From: an uncultured Bacilli bacterium
GTDB lineage: Bacteria > Bacillota_I > Bacilli_A > RF39 > UBA660
Reading direction: 5' to 3'
DNA: 64,000 bases
NCBI GenBank assembly: GCA_934190785.1
Contig: CAKPTA010000004.1
Coordinates: 1-64,000 of the forward strand
Below, one piece after another: positions 43,117 to 51,742 of this stretch (position 1 is the first letter of the stretch; every line of letters begins with the position of its first letter). The position numbers and the translations under genes were made by a program. The notes under the pieces are model-generated. The model saw nothing but the letters and a program-made list of their open reading frames with translations, was not told where the DNA came from and searched no databases.

Positions 43117-44331
43117 ATGAGTAAAGTTATTGTTATAGGTGGAGGAGCAAGTGGTCTTGTAAGTGCGATTACATCAGCACGACTTGGACACGATGTAACT
43201 ATTTTAGAACATATGAATGCTTGTGGTAAGAAAATTTTAATAACAGGAAATGGCAAATGTAATTACTGGAATAGTGATCAAAGTATAGAACATTATAATT
43301 CTAATAACAAGGAAGCTATTAGTTTTATTTTAGATAATGCAAGGGATAAAGTACTAGATTTTTTTGATTCTATAGGAATAGTTCCTAAAATTAAAAATGG
43401 TTATTATTATCCATATTCTAATTTAGCTGCTAGTATTAATTATGCTCTTATCACGGAAGCTTTAAATCTTGGGGTTAATATTATATATGATATTAATATA
43501 GCAAAAATTGAAAAAGAAAAAGATAGATTTAGAGTAACAACATCAACTAATACGTACTTATCAGATAAACTTATTTTAGCAACAGGATCTATCGCATGTT
43601 CTAAAACCGGAAGTGATGGAAGTGGATATGATTTAGCAAAAAGATTAGGACATACTATAACAAAAATATACCCATCTCTTGTTCAATTAAAAATGAATGA
43701 ACCTTATTTAAAAAAATGGAGTGGTATTAGAACAGATGTGAAGGTAGCTTTATATATTAATAATAAATTTATAAAGGAAGAGTGTGGTGAGATTCAACTT
43801 ACTGATTATGGTGTAAGTGGAATATGTGTTTTCAATGTTAGTAGATTTGTTTGTAAAGCTATTAGTGAGAATAAAAAAGTTACTTTAAATATAAATTTTG
43901 TACCATGGTATAGTGGTAGTAACTTTGTCTCATTTTTAGAAAAACAAAATAAAAAATTAAATAATCGAACTATTTCTAATATTTTAGAAGGGTTCCTAAA
44001 TTATAAATTGGTGGATGTAATTTTAAAAAAAGTTAATATAAAAGAAAATGAAATATGGAATAATTTAAAAGAAAGTGAAAAAAATTTACTAGCAGATACT
44101 ATATGTTCTTTTAAAGCAACGATTATTGGTACCAATGATTTTGATAAAGCACAAGTATGTAGAGGTGGAATACCACTAGATGAAATAAATAATAAAACAA
44201 TGGAGTCTAAAATAGTAAAAGGATTATATATTGTAGGAGAAATATTAGATGTAGATGGAGATTGTGGTGGATATAATTTAGGCTTTGCATGGATGAGTGG
44301 TATTTTAGCAGGTGAAAATTTAAACAGATAG
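43117..44331 (+). CDS. NAD(P)/FAD-dependent oxidoreductase, HI0933/BaiN family
   Basis: A 404-residue flavoprotein with an N-terminal Rossmann loop GGGASGLVSAI (about residues 8-18), the family-specific ACGKKILITGNGKCN, ATGSIACSKTGSDGSGYDLAKRLGH in the middle and a C-terminal FAD site GLYIVGEILDVDGDCGGYNLGFAWMSG. Members include the bile-acid reductase BaiN and the RdsA protein, but most have no known substrate. It is followed by another FAD protein gene after 16 bases, and the two are probably co-transcribed. Start context GGTGATAGA. Confidence 0.92.
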   Translation: MSKVIVIGGGASGLVSAITSARLGHDVTILEHMNACGKKILITGNGKCNYWNSDQSIEHYNSNNKEAISFILDNARDKVLDFFDSIGIVPKIKNGYYYPYSNLAASINYALITEALNLGVNIIYDINIAKIEKEKDRFRVTTSTNTYLSDKLILATGSIACSKTGSDGSGYDLAKRLGHTITKIYPSLVQLKMNEPYLKKWSGIRTDVKVALYINNKFIKEECGEIQLTDYGVSGICVFNVSRFVCKAISENKKVTLNINFVPWYSGSNFVSFLEKQNKKLNNRTISNILEGFLNYKLVDVILKKVNIKENEIWNNLKESEKNLLADTICSFKATIIGTNDFDKAQVCRGGIPLDEINNKTMESKIVKGLYIVGEILDVDGDCGGYNLGFAWMSGILAGENLNR

Positions 44332-44347
44332 AAAAGTAAGTGATTTT

Positions 44348-45943
44348 ATGATTAGAATAAGACAAATAAAAATAGATATAAAAAAAGATAGTAGAGAATA
44401 TTTAAAAAATAAAGTAGCCAGTATTTTAGATGTAGATGTATCATCTATTGAAGATATTGAATTAAAAAAAAGATCAATTGACGCAAGACACAAAGATAGA
44501 ATTTATTTTATATATGAAGTTGATGTTTTTATAAAAAATGAATTAGATGTTATAAAACATAATTCTTCAAAAGATATTTTTCTAACACCTAAAGAAGAAT
44601 ATATTATGCCTAAATGTGGAAATATTCACTTAAATACTAGACCAGTCATTATAGGAAGTGGACCAGCGGGATTATTTGCAGCATATCTTCTAGCAGAAGA
44701 GGGTTATAAACCTCTTATTATTGAAAGAGGAGAAAAAATAGAAGATAGAGTTAATACCGTTGATCATTTTTGGAGTAGTGGAGAGTTAAATATTAATTCA
44801 AATGTTCAATTTGGTGAAGGTGGAGCAGGAACGTTTTCCGATGGTAAATTAAATACGCTTACCAGTGACAAAAATTTTAGAATGAAAAAAGTATTTAAAA
44901 CTTTTGTCGAAAATGGCGCTAATCAAGATATTTTATATGATAATAAACCACATATAGGTACAGACGTTTTAAGAAATGTTATTGTTAATATTAGAAATCA
45001 AATTATTAAAATGGGTGGAGAATTTAGATATAATACTTTACTAACTGATATATGTGTTAAAGATAATAAAATAGAAAGTATAATTTTAAATAACGAAGAA
45101 AAGTTAAATTGTGATGTACTTGTTTTAGCTTTAGGTCATAGTGCTCGTGATACTTTTGAAATGCTTCTTAAACGTAACCTTAATATTTCATCTAAACCAT
45201 TTGCTGTTGGAATTAGAATTGAGCATCCACAAGCTATGATTGACTTTAGTCAATATGGTGAAAGTGCTAAATACTTGCCACATGCTAGTTATAAACTTAC
45301 ATATAATACTAATTCTAAAAGAGGTGTTTATAGTTTTTGTATGTGTCCAGGTGGTTATGTTGTTAATGCTTCATCAGAAGATAAGAGCCTTGCTATTAAT
45401 GGAATGAGTAATCATAAAAGAGATACAAATAACGCTAATAGTGCACTTGTTGTAACAGTATCAGAAAAAGATTATGGAAGTAATGTTTTAGATGGTATTA
45501 AATTTCAAAGAAACATTGAGAAAAAAGCTTATGACATAGGTGAAGGCAAAATACCAATTCAGTTATTAGATGATTACATTAATAATAAAAAAACTACTGC
45601 ATTAGGTAGTGTTGATGCCATTTTTAAAGGTGAATATTCATTTTCTAATATTAATGATATTCTACCTAGTTATATAAATGATGCAATAAAAGAAGCATTA
45701 CTTTCATTTGATAAAAAAATCAAAGGATTTATGCTTAAAGATGCTATTATTGCAGGAGTTGAAACTAGAACATCATCACCAATAAGAATAAATAGGGATG
45801 AGTATTTAGAATCAAACATCAAAGGTATTTATCCATGTGGTGAGGGTGCTGGTTATGCTGGAGGCATTACAACATCAGCTATGGATGGAATAAAAGTTTC
45901 AGAAGCTATTATAGAAAAATATGAGGTATATAATGAAAAATAA
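44348..45943 (+). CDS. FAD-dependent dehydrogenase, COG2509 family
   Basis: A 531-residue member of a widespread but uncharacterised FAD-dependent family. It has the typical N-terminal 90-residue domain (IRIRQIKIDIKKDSREYLKNKVASIL), an FAD loop VIIGSGPAGLFAAYLLAEEG (about 100-119), VQFGEGGAGTFSDGKLNT, and PCGEGAGYAGGITTSAMDGIK near the end. Electron donor and substrate unknown. It follows the BaiN-like gene and overlaps the ADP-ribosyltransferase-like gene by 11 bases. Confidence 0.93.
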   Translation: MIRIRQIKIDIKKDSREYLKNKVASILDVDVSSIEDIELKKRSIDARHKDRIYFIYEVDVFIKNELDVIKHNSSKDIFLTPKEEYIMPKCGNIHLNTRPVIIGSGPAGLFAAYLLAEEGYKPLIIERGEKIEDRVNTVDHFWSSGELNINSNVQFGEGGAGTFSDGKLNTLTSDKNFRMKKVFKTFVENGANQDILYDNKPHIGTDVLRNVIVNIRNQIIKMGGEFRYNTLLTDICVKDNKIESIILNNEEKLNCDVLVLALGHSARDTFEMLLKRNLNISSKPFAVGIRIEHPQAMIDFSQYGESAKYLPHASYKLTYNTNSKRGVYSFCMCPGGYVVNASSEDKSLAINGMSNHKRDTNNANSALVVTVSEKDYGSNVLDGIKFQRNIEKKAYDIGEGKIPIQLLDDYINNKKTTALGSVDAIFKGEYSFSNINDILPSYINDAIKEALLSFDKKIKGFMLKDAIIAGVETRTSSPIRINRDEYLESNIKGIYPCGEGAGYAGGITTSAMDGIKVSEAIIEKYEVYNEK

Positions 45944-46655
45944 TATATATGATACTTTACTTAATTTATATGATGACTTAGATGAAGAAACAAAGAAAAA
46001 TTTAATAATTTATAAATCAAGATTGTTTTACTTTATTAATGAAATTTCTTCCGTTTCCAATTTTAATGATCTTACATCTAGTGAAATATTATCCAAAATC
46101 AAAAACAAAGAGAAATTTATATACAAATATAGAGAATATAAAGAAGTAATTAATTTACCTATTAATATGTTTATAAAAAAATCAGTATTTTCAAAAATAG
46201 ATTTTACAGATGTAGGTACATTTATTGATAGCATAAAAGAAATTCCTATTAATTTCTCTAATAATGCATTAATTTTACCTAATGATATAACAGTTTATAG
46301 AATTGTTAGTGGAAATACTACTAATAGTATATCAAAAGGTAATTTAATTTCAACAACAATAAATCCTGATATATTAGATGACTTTGTAACAGAAAAAACA
46401 AATCATCTATATAAAATAAACATTAAAGCAGGTACTAAAGTATTAGTTACAAAATATAGAGTTACTATAGATGAAAAGGAAGCACTACATGTATCAAATA
46501 ATTTAGATAATCAAAAAGAAATTATTTTGTTTAAAGATAGCTTAGAGATAGAAGAAAGTATGATAAAAGCTAATGATGAAGAACTAGATTTATATATTCA
46601 TACAGTTAATACAATTCCAAAGAAAATAAATACACTTAGTGGAAAGACGCTATAA
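45933..46655 (+). CDS. ADP-ribosyltransferase-like protein
   Basis: A 240-residue protein without a signal peptide. The C-terminal 120 residues show the layout of R-S-E class mono-ADP-ribosyltransferases (ADP-ribosyl exotoxin fold): Arg123 in ITVYRIVSG, a Ser-Thr-Thr motif (140-142) in GNLISTTINPDIL, LYKINIKAGTKVL as the following strand, and a QxE motif (Gln194, Glu196) in NQKEIILFKDS. The N-terminal half is helical. It overlaps the upstream FAD gene by 11 bases, a placement unlike a secreted toxin. It may modify an intracellular target or defend against phage; neither is shown. Assignment rests on motif spacing only. Confidence 0.6.
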   Translation: MKNNIYDTLLNLYDDLDEETKKNLIIYKSRLFYFINEISSVSNFNDLTSSEILSKIKNKEKFIYKYREYKEVINLPINMFIKKSVFSKIDFTDVGTFIDSIKEIPINFSNNALILPNDITVYRIVSGNTTNSISKGNLISTTINPDILDDFVTEKTNHLYKINIKAGTKVLVTKYRVTIDEKEALHVSNNLDNQKEIILFKDSLEIEESMIKANDEELDLYIHTVNTIPKKINTLSGKTL

Positions 46656-46786
46656 TTTTTTAAAATAATAGTATAAATACACTTTTTTCGACAAAAGACA
46701 AATGATTATAAAATACCGAATTTAAAATGGAATAAAAAGGTAAAAAATTATATGATGCGGAAAAAAGTTGGAAGGAAGAATAAAAA

Positions 46787-47011
46787 ATGGATAATAATAT
46801 TAATATAGAAGAATTAAAAGATGGTTTAGATGGATTATATGATACTAAGAATAATAAAATTTTAGATACAAAAGCTAAAGATTGTAGAACTTGTCAAAAT
46901 ATGAGTTGTAGAGTGGAACAAAATGAAAAACCTGTTACTGATTGTTTGGGCTATATTAATCATAAAAATGAAGTAAAGGTAAAGCAATTATTATTAAAAA
47001 ATAATATATGA
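46787..47011 (+). CDS. Small Cys-rich protein, possibly metal-binding
   Basis: A 74-residue protein with four cysteines in DCRTCQNMSCRVEQNEKPVTDC (spacing C-x2-C-x4-C-x11-C), which could bind zinc or an Fe-S cluster. The N-terminus is acidic (MDNNINIEELKDGLDGLYDT) and the C-terminus basic. Good AAGGAAG start site. Upstream, TTCGACA (46687-46693) matches a Spo0A box. Not assigned to a named family; similar four-Cys mini-proteins are found in phages and Firmicutes. Confidence 0.75.
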   Translation: MDNNINIEELKDGLDGLYDTKNNKILDTKAKDCRTCQNMSCRVEQNEKPVTDCLGYINHKNEVKVKQLLLKNNI

Positions 47012-47047
47012 TATTTTTGAATGGTGAATAGATTGAATACAATTATG

Positions 47048-47068
47048 AAGAGGAAATCCTCTTTTTTT
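47048..47068 (+). terminator. Intrinsic terminator after the Cys-rich gene
   Basis: AAGAGG-AAAT-CCTCTT followed by T residues. Confidence 0.8.
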
Positions 47069-47132
47069 GATGTATAAGTTTAATAAAAAAGATATAATTG
47101 ATAAAGAAAAGATAGAAATTGTAATAGGCTTT

Positions 47133-47155
47133 AAAACTCATTTTTGAGTTTTTTT
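47133..47155 (+). terminator. Second intrinsic terminator upstream of clpC
   Basis: AAAACTCA-TTTT-TGAGTTTT followed by T residues, about 90 bases before clpC. No gene is visible between the two terminators. Confidence 0.8.
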
Positions 47156-47226
47156 CTTATTCGTGTTTAAAGTAACAAATTTCGTATCATTATATGCATA
47201 TAATGAAAATGGAAAGGATGAATTAT

Positions 47227-49548
47227 ATGTTTGGAAATTTTACAGAAGAAGCTAGAAAAGTAATGGTACGTGCTAAAATAGAGATGAATAGTTTAAAACA
47301 TCCATATGTTGGAAGTGAACATTTGCTTCTTGCTATATTATATTATGATAATGATATAACACATCGTCTTAATGAAATGGGACTTGATTATAAAAAGTTC
47401 AAGAATGAACTTATTAGTATTGTAGGAGAAGGGACAAATGCAAGCAATTGGTTTTTATATACACCGCTTCTTAAGCGTGTTATTGAAAATGCTATTTTAG
47501 ATAGTAAGGATAATAAAGAAAGTGCTGTTGGAATTCCACATTTATTTTCAAGTCTTCTTGAAGAGGGGGAGGGAATTGCTATTAGAATTATGCTTGCTCT
47601 TGATGTTGATATAGATATTCTTTATAGTGAATTTTCAAATAGAGAAATAATAAAGAAGAGTAAGAAACATAAAAAATTATTAGTTGATGAATTTGGTGAA
47701 GATATAACAAAAAAAGCCTTAAATAATGAAATTGATCCTGTTGTTGGAAGGGAAAAAGAAATATCTAGGTTAATTGAAATTTTATCTAGAAGAACTAAGA
47801 ATAATCCTATTTTAATTGGAGAAGCTGGTGTTGGTAAAACAGCAATTGTTGAGGAACTTAGTCGTTTAATAGCAACAGGTGAAGTGCCAATGAATTTAAA
47901 AAACAAACGTATTATTAGTTTAGATATGGCCACTCTTGTAGCAGGTACAAAGTATCGTGGTGAATTTGAAGATAGAATTAGAAAAATATTAAAAGAGGTA
48001 GAAGAACATGATGAAATAATTCTTTTTATAGATGAAATTCATACTCTTGTTGGTGCTGGTGGAGCCGAAGGTGCGATTGATGCTTCTAATATTTTTAAGC
48101 CAGCTTTAGCACGTGGTAAATTAAGGTGTATTGGAGCTACTACAACTTTAGAGTATAAAAAATTTATAGAAAAAGATGGAGCCTTAGAACGCAGATTTCA
48201 GAAAATTATGGTTGATATTCCATCTAAAAAAGTTGTAAAAGAAATATTAATGCGTATTCGTGAAATTTATGAAGCATATCACTTTGTTAATATTTCAGAG
48301 GAGATGATAGACTTAATTATTTTGTTATCTGATAAATATATTTATGACAGAAATGAACCAGATAAAACAATTGATGTTTTAGATGAAGTGTGTGCTAAGG
48401 TAAGTTTAAAAGAAAATAAAATAGTTCGTTCATACAAAGAAAAACATCGTGAAATAAAAGAAGTTATAAAAGAGAAAAATGAAGCAATCATATCCCATAA
48501 TTTTGAACAAGCATCTATTCTAAAAGAAAAAGAAAATAGTCTTATGAATGATATTAATGAATTAGAACTTAAACTTTATAAGAAAAAAGAAAGAAAGAAT
48601 GTTACTAAAGATGATATTTATGATGTTATAGCTCTAAAAACTAAAATACCTGTTCGTGAGCTTAACTCTAATAGTAGAGAAAAATTTGAAAAAATTTGTT
48701 CTAAACTTAAAGGTGAAATTGTTGGGCAAGAAAATGCCATTGAAGCTGCAGTTAATATCATAAAAAAAATAATGCTTGGACTTAAAGATTCAAATAAACC
48801 ATATTCTCTTATGTTTATGGGACCTAGTGGTGTTGGAAAAACAGAATTATCTAAAAAAATAGGTAGTTACTTAGTAGGTAGTGACAATATTATAAGGTTG
48901 GATATGAGTGAGTATAGTTCATCATCATCTATTTCTAAATTAGTAGGAGCAAGTCCTGGGTATGTTGGATATGAAGATAACAAAAATATTTTAGAAGAGG
49001 TTAGAAATAAACCATATTCTGTTCTTATTTTAGATGAAATTGAAAAAGCTAATATTAGTGTTATTAATCTTTTTTTACAGATTTTAGATGAGGGCGTTAT
49101 AAAAGATTCTAGTGGAAGGAATATTCGCTTTGATAATGTTGTTATCTTGATGACTTCAAATATTGGGTTTGATGATATACATATTGGGTTTAATCAGAAT
49201 AAAAAGGAAGCTGCAGTGTCAAAATTAAAAGAATATTTTAGTGTTCCTTTTGTTAATAGAATTGATAATGTTATTGTATTTAATAATTTAACTAAGGATA
49301 ATATATATACTTTAGTAGAAAAGAAGTTAGATAATATAAAGAAAAAATATAAAGAAAAAAATATTAAATTACGTTTAAGTAAGAATGTTATAGATGATAT
49401 TGTTTCTTTATCTAATTATAATGAATTTGGTGCTCGTAGGCTTGATAAAATTATTAAAGATAAGGTTGATAATTTAATTGTTGATGCAATTATGAATGAC
49501 AACTCTTGTATTGATATAACTTCTATAGATAATTATACAGTTGTCTAA
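47227..49548 (+). CDS. clpC: ATP-dependent Clp protease ATP-binding subunit ClpC
   Basis: A AAA+ unfoldase that feeds proteins to ClpP. The 774-residue protein has a Clp N domain ([34 protein letters not shown]), a first AAA+ module (Walker [14 protein letters not shown], Walker [19 protein letters not shown]), a middle region with a UVR-like motif ([16 protein letters not shown]), and a second AAA+ module ([23 protein letters not shown]). It is shorter than Bacillus ClpC (810). CtsR, McsA and McsB, the usual operon partners, are not upstream, and I see neither a CtsR nor a CIRCE operator. ATG 47227 follows GGAAAGGATG. Confidence 0.96.
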   Translation: MFGNFTEEARKVMVRAKIEMNSLKHPYVGSEHLLLAILYYDNDITHRLNEMGLDYKKFKNELISIVGEGTNASNWFLYTPLLKRVIENAILDSKDNKESAVGIPHLFSSLLEEGEGIAIRIMLALDVDIDILYSEFSNREIIKKSKKHKKLLVDEFGEDITKKALNNEIDPVVGREKEISRLIEILSRRTKNNPILIGEAGVGKTAIVEELSRLIATGEVPMNLKNKRIISLDMATLVAGTKYRGEFEDRIRKILKEVEEHDEIILFIDEIHTLVGAGGAEGAIDASNIFKPALARGKLRCIGATTTLEYKKFIEKDGALERRFQKIMVDIPSKKVVKEILMRIREIYEAYHFVNISEEMIDLIILLSDKYIYDRNEPDKTIDVLDEVCAKVSLKENKIVRSYKEKHREIKEVIKEKNEAIISHNFEQASILKEKENSLMNDINELELKLYKKKERKNVTKDDIYDVIALKTKIPVRELNSNSREKFEKICSKLKGEIVGQENAIEAAVNIIKKIMLGLKDSNKPYSLMFMGPSGVGKTELSKKIGSYLVGSDNIIRLDMSEYSSSSSISKLVGASPGYVGYEDNKNILEEVRNKPYSVLILDEIEKANISVINLFLQILDEGVIKDSSGRNIRFDNVVILMTSNIGFDDIHIGFNQNKKEAAVSKLKEYFSVPFVNRIDNVIVFNNLTKDNIYTLVEKKLDNIKKKYKEKNIKLRLSKNVIDDIVSLSNYNEFGARRLDKIIKDKVDNLIVDAIMNDNSCIDITSIDNYTVV

Positions 49549-49614
49549 AAACTATTGCCAAAGATTTTATTTTGTGATAAACTATCTGAGTTTGCACAAA
49601 GGAAGAGTGATATT

Positions 49615-50001
49615 ATGAAGTATGTAGTGGCAAGTAGCGGTGTTGATACCGATGATTTAATAAGTGAAATATTAGAAAAGAAGATAGGTGTTAATTCAAC
49701 TTTAACAATTAATACTAATGTTAATAGTTATATAGAGATATTTTCATTAAATGAAGATAATGAAATTACTGTTAATACTAAAGAAATAAAAGAAAGAAAT
49801 GTTCAAAATATTAATTTTAGTAACAATGATATATCTTTTAGATTTTATGATTTAGCTATTATTTCTCTTAAGATTGATGAAGATGAATATGAAATTACTG
49901 GAAAAAGAATAAATGAAAGCGAAATGTTTGATTTGAGTATAACAAATCACGAAAAAGAAGAAGTTAGTCAAAATAAAAAACTATGTAAAGTTTCAAAATA
50001 A
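49615..50001 (+). CDS. Hypothetical protein downstream of clpC
   Basis: A 128-residue protein of unknown family, starting MKYVVASSGVDTDDLISEIL. It is rich in Asn, Glu and Ile, with alternating beta-type stretches (NSTLTINTNVNSYIEIF, DISFRFYDLAIISLKI). A TTG at 49555 would extend it by 20 residues but has no ribosome-binding site, while GGAAGAGTGAT precedes 49615. TTGCCA (49555-49560) and TAAACT (49578-49583), 17 bases apart, may be its promoter. Confidence 0.65.
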   Translation: MKYVVASSGVDTDDLISEILEKKIGVNSTLTINTNVNSYIEIFSLNEDNEITVNTKEIKERNVQNINFSNNDISFRFYDLAIISLKIDEDEYEITGKRINESEMFDLSITNHEKEEVSQNKKLCKVSK

Positions 50002-50004
50002 TAT

Positions 50005-50034
50005 TTGACATTTATACGTTATTTTGTGTATAAT
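50005..50034 (+). promoter_or_regulatory. Promoter of the valS T-box transcript
   Basis: TTGACA (50005-50010), 18 bases, TATAAT (50029-50034). Confidence 0.75.
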
Positions 50035-50040
50035 TTCTCT

Positions 50041-50245
50041 TAGAAATACGAAGAACAAGAGGAGTATAGTATTTTGTATATAAAGAGAGTTCACACATTT
50101 GGTGTAAGTGGATTATACAAATACTAGAAGGTAGCTTGGGAGTTGGTTTAACCCGTCACTGAACGTTATACAGTTTGAGGTAATTTTTAATTACGAAGTA
50201 AGGTGGTACCACGTCATCACGTCCTTATATGGATGTGATTTTTTT
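50041..50245 (+). promoter_or_regulatory. T-box riboswitch, valine specifier (GUA)
   Basis: The T-box core AAGGTGGTACCACG lies at about 50200-50213. A terminator stem ATCACGTCC/GGATGTGAT with T run follows (50216-50245). Stem I pairs CAAG (50056-50059) with CTTG; the loop-E AGTA follows the 5' strand as in the asparagine T-box, and GTATTTTGTATA pairs with TATACAAATAC. In the same register (GAAG-GTA) the specifier codon is GTA (50131-50133), which calls tRNA-Val. The downstream operon ends in valS, which confirms the reading. Stem I is shorter than in many T-boxes. Confidence 0.88.
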
Positions 50246-50256
50246 ATGGAGGAATT

Positions 50257-50991
50257 ATGGAGAAGTACATTGAATCATTTGATACATATACAAGTGACTT
50301 TGATATGCATGATAAACTTGTTTTTTCTAGATATAATCATTCATATCGGGTGATGGAATTATCACGTCATTTATCGCAGTCATTAAAGTGGGAACAAAAA
50401 GATGTTGAACTTGCTATGATTATAGGACTTATCCATGATTATGGAAGATTTGAACAAATCAGATCGTATAATACCATAAGTGATAAAGATAGTGTTGATC
50501 ACGCTGAATATGCGATTAAATTCTTATTTGATGAAAATAGAATAACTGATTTTACAAAAGATGAAGAAACTTATTCAATAATACGTAAATCCATTTATTA
50601 TCACAATAAATATGCATTACCAGTGCGTGGCCTTACAAGAACAGAAAGACGTCATATGAAACTTCTTCGTGATTCTAATAGATTAGATATAATGTATAGA
50701 GAAGCTATATTAAAAGAAAGTAATTTAAATATAGATAATTGCGAAATAAAGGATAGTATCAAAAATTCCTTTTTTGAATCTAGAATTGTTCCATATATAA
50801 TGACATCAAATTCTATAGAAGTCGTTATTCATTTACTTTCTTTGATTTTTGACTTAAATTATATAGAAAGTTTTAGGTATTTAAAGATGATTCATTTACT
50901 TGATATTTTTTATCTTAATTTATCAAGTCCTAGTTCTTTAAAACCATATTTTGATTTTGCTCTTAATTATATAGAAGGGAAGTGTAGCTAA
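50257..50991 (+). CDS. HD-domain phosphohydrolase (first of a pair)
   Basis: A 244-residue HD-superfamily protein. Metal ligands are visible as His28 in RYNHSYRVMELS, the HD pair in GLIHDYGRFEQ (about residues 62-63), [16 protein letters not shown], and the distal Asp in LRDSNRLDIMYRE. Such proteins hydrolyse nucleotides or cyclic nucleotides; the substrate is not predictable. It is the first gene after the valine T-box, starts after TGGAGGAATT and is followed after one base by a paralogue, so it is expressed with valS when valine is short. Confidence 0.88.
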   Translation: MEKYIESFDTYTSDFDMHDKLVFSRYNHSYRVMELSRHLSQSLKWEQKDVELAMIIGLIHDYGRFEQIRSYNTISDKDSVDHAEYAIKFLFDENRITDFTKDEETYSIIRKSIYYHNKYALPVRGLTRTERRHMKLLRDSNRLDIMYREAILKESNLNIDNCEIKDSIKNSFFESRIVPYIMTSNSIEVVIHLLSLIFDLNYIESFRYLKMIHLLDIFYLNLSSPSSLKPYFDFALNYIEGKCS

Positions 50992-50992
50992 T

Positions 50993-51742
50993 ATGGGTAA
51001 TATAAATAATTATATTAATATATTTAATAGATATTATAAGAGGTTTGATATCAAAGCTGTAGCATTACTTAGAAAATTTCATCATTCATACCGAGTGATG
51101 GAGTATAGTAATATGCTTGCTTCTAATTTGGGATTAGATGGTCATGACTTATACCTTGTTAGTATAATAGGTTTGTTTCATGATATTGGAAGATTTACAC
51201 AATTTACTAAATATGGGACATATTGTGATAGTAAGAGTATAGATCATGCTAAAGAGTCATGTGATGTTCTTAAAAGAGAAAATATACTAGTTGATTTAAA
51301 TCATGAAGACTATGAAGTTGTTATGAAGGCAATTTACTATCATAATAAATATGAAATAGCAGCAGAAGTAACTGATAAATGTTTACTTCATTCTAAAATA
51401 ATAAGAGACGCTGATAAAATAGATATAATGTTAGAACAGGCAAATATACTTTCCCATGATAATCAAAATTTATCACAGGAATTACTTAATAATATTTATA
51501 GTAAAAAGTGTTGTATACAAAATAGTAATGTAAGTGAGGTTGATAAAATATTAATTCAACTAGGGTTCTTATTTGATATTAATTATCAGTATACAATTGA
51601 TTTTTTATTAAAAAAGAATTGGTTTGAAAATAAATTTAACTTGTTAGAAAATTATTGTAAAGATAAAGATGAAGTACATAAATTAAAAGATTTTATTATG
51701 AAATATATACATGAATGTAATAAGGAGGGAGATTTATGTTAG
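50993..51742 (+). CDS. HD-domain phosphohydrolase (second of a pair)
   Basis: A 249-residue paralogue of the preceding protein with the same ligand pattern: [43 protein letters not shown] and [12 protein letters not shown]. The two align throughout, which shows a tandem duplication followed by divergence. It overlaps valS by seven bases, so ValRS translation is coupled to it. A shared substrate or a heterodimer is possible. Confidence 0.88.
   Translation: MGNINNYINIFNRYYKRFDIKAVALLRKFHHSYRVMEYSNMLASNLGLDGHDLYLVSIIGLFHDIGRFTQFTKYGTYCDSKSIDHAKESCDVLKRENILVDLNHEDYEVVMKAIYYHNKYEIAAEVTDKCLLHSKIIRDADKIDIMLEQANILSHDNQNLSQELLNNIYSKKCCIQNSNVSEVDKILIQLGFLFDINYQYTIDFLLKKNWFENKFNLLENYCKDKDEVHKLKDFIMKYIHECNKEGDLC

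Noticed and set aside
42855..43256. Minus-strand open frame of 133 codons across the gene remnant and oxidoreductase start
   Set aside because: It runs antisense through the FAD-binding loop of the plus-strand gene and through a terminator; no ribosome site.
47069..47132. A 25-codon frame starting MYKFNKKDIIDKEK between two terminators
   Set aside because: No ribosome-binding site, and its end runs through a terminator stem.
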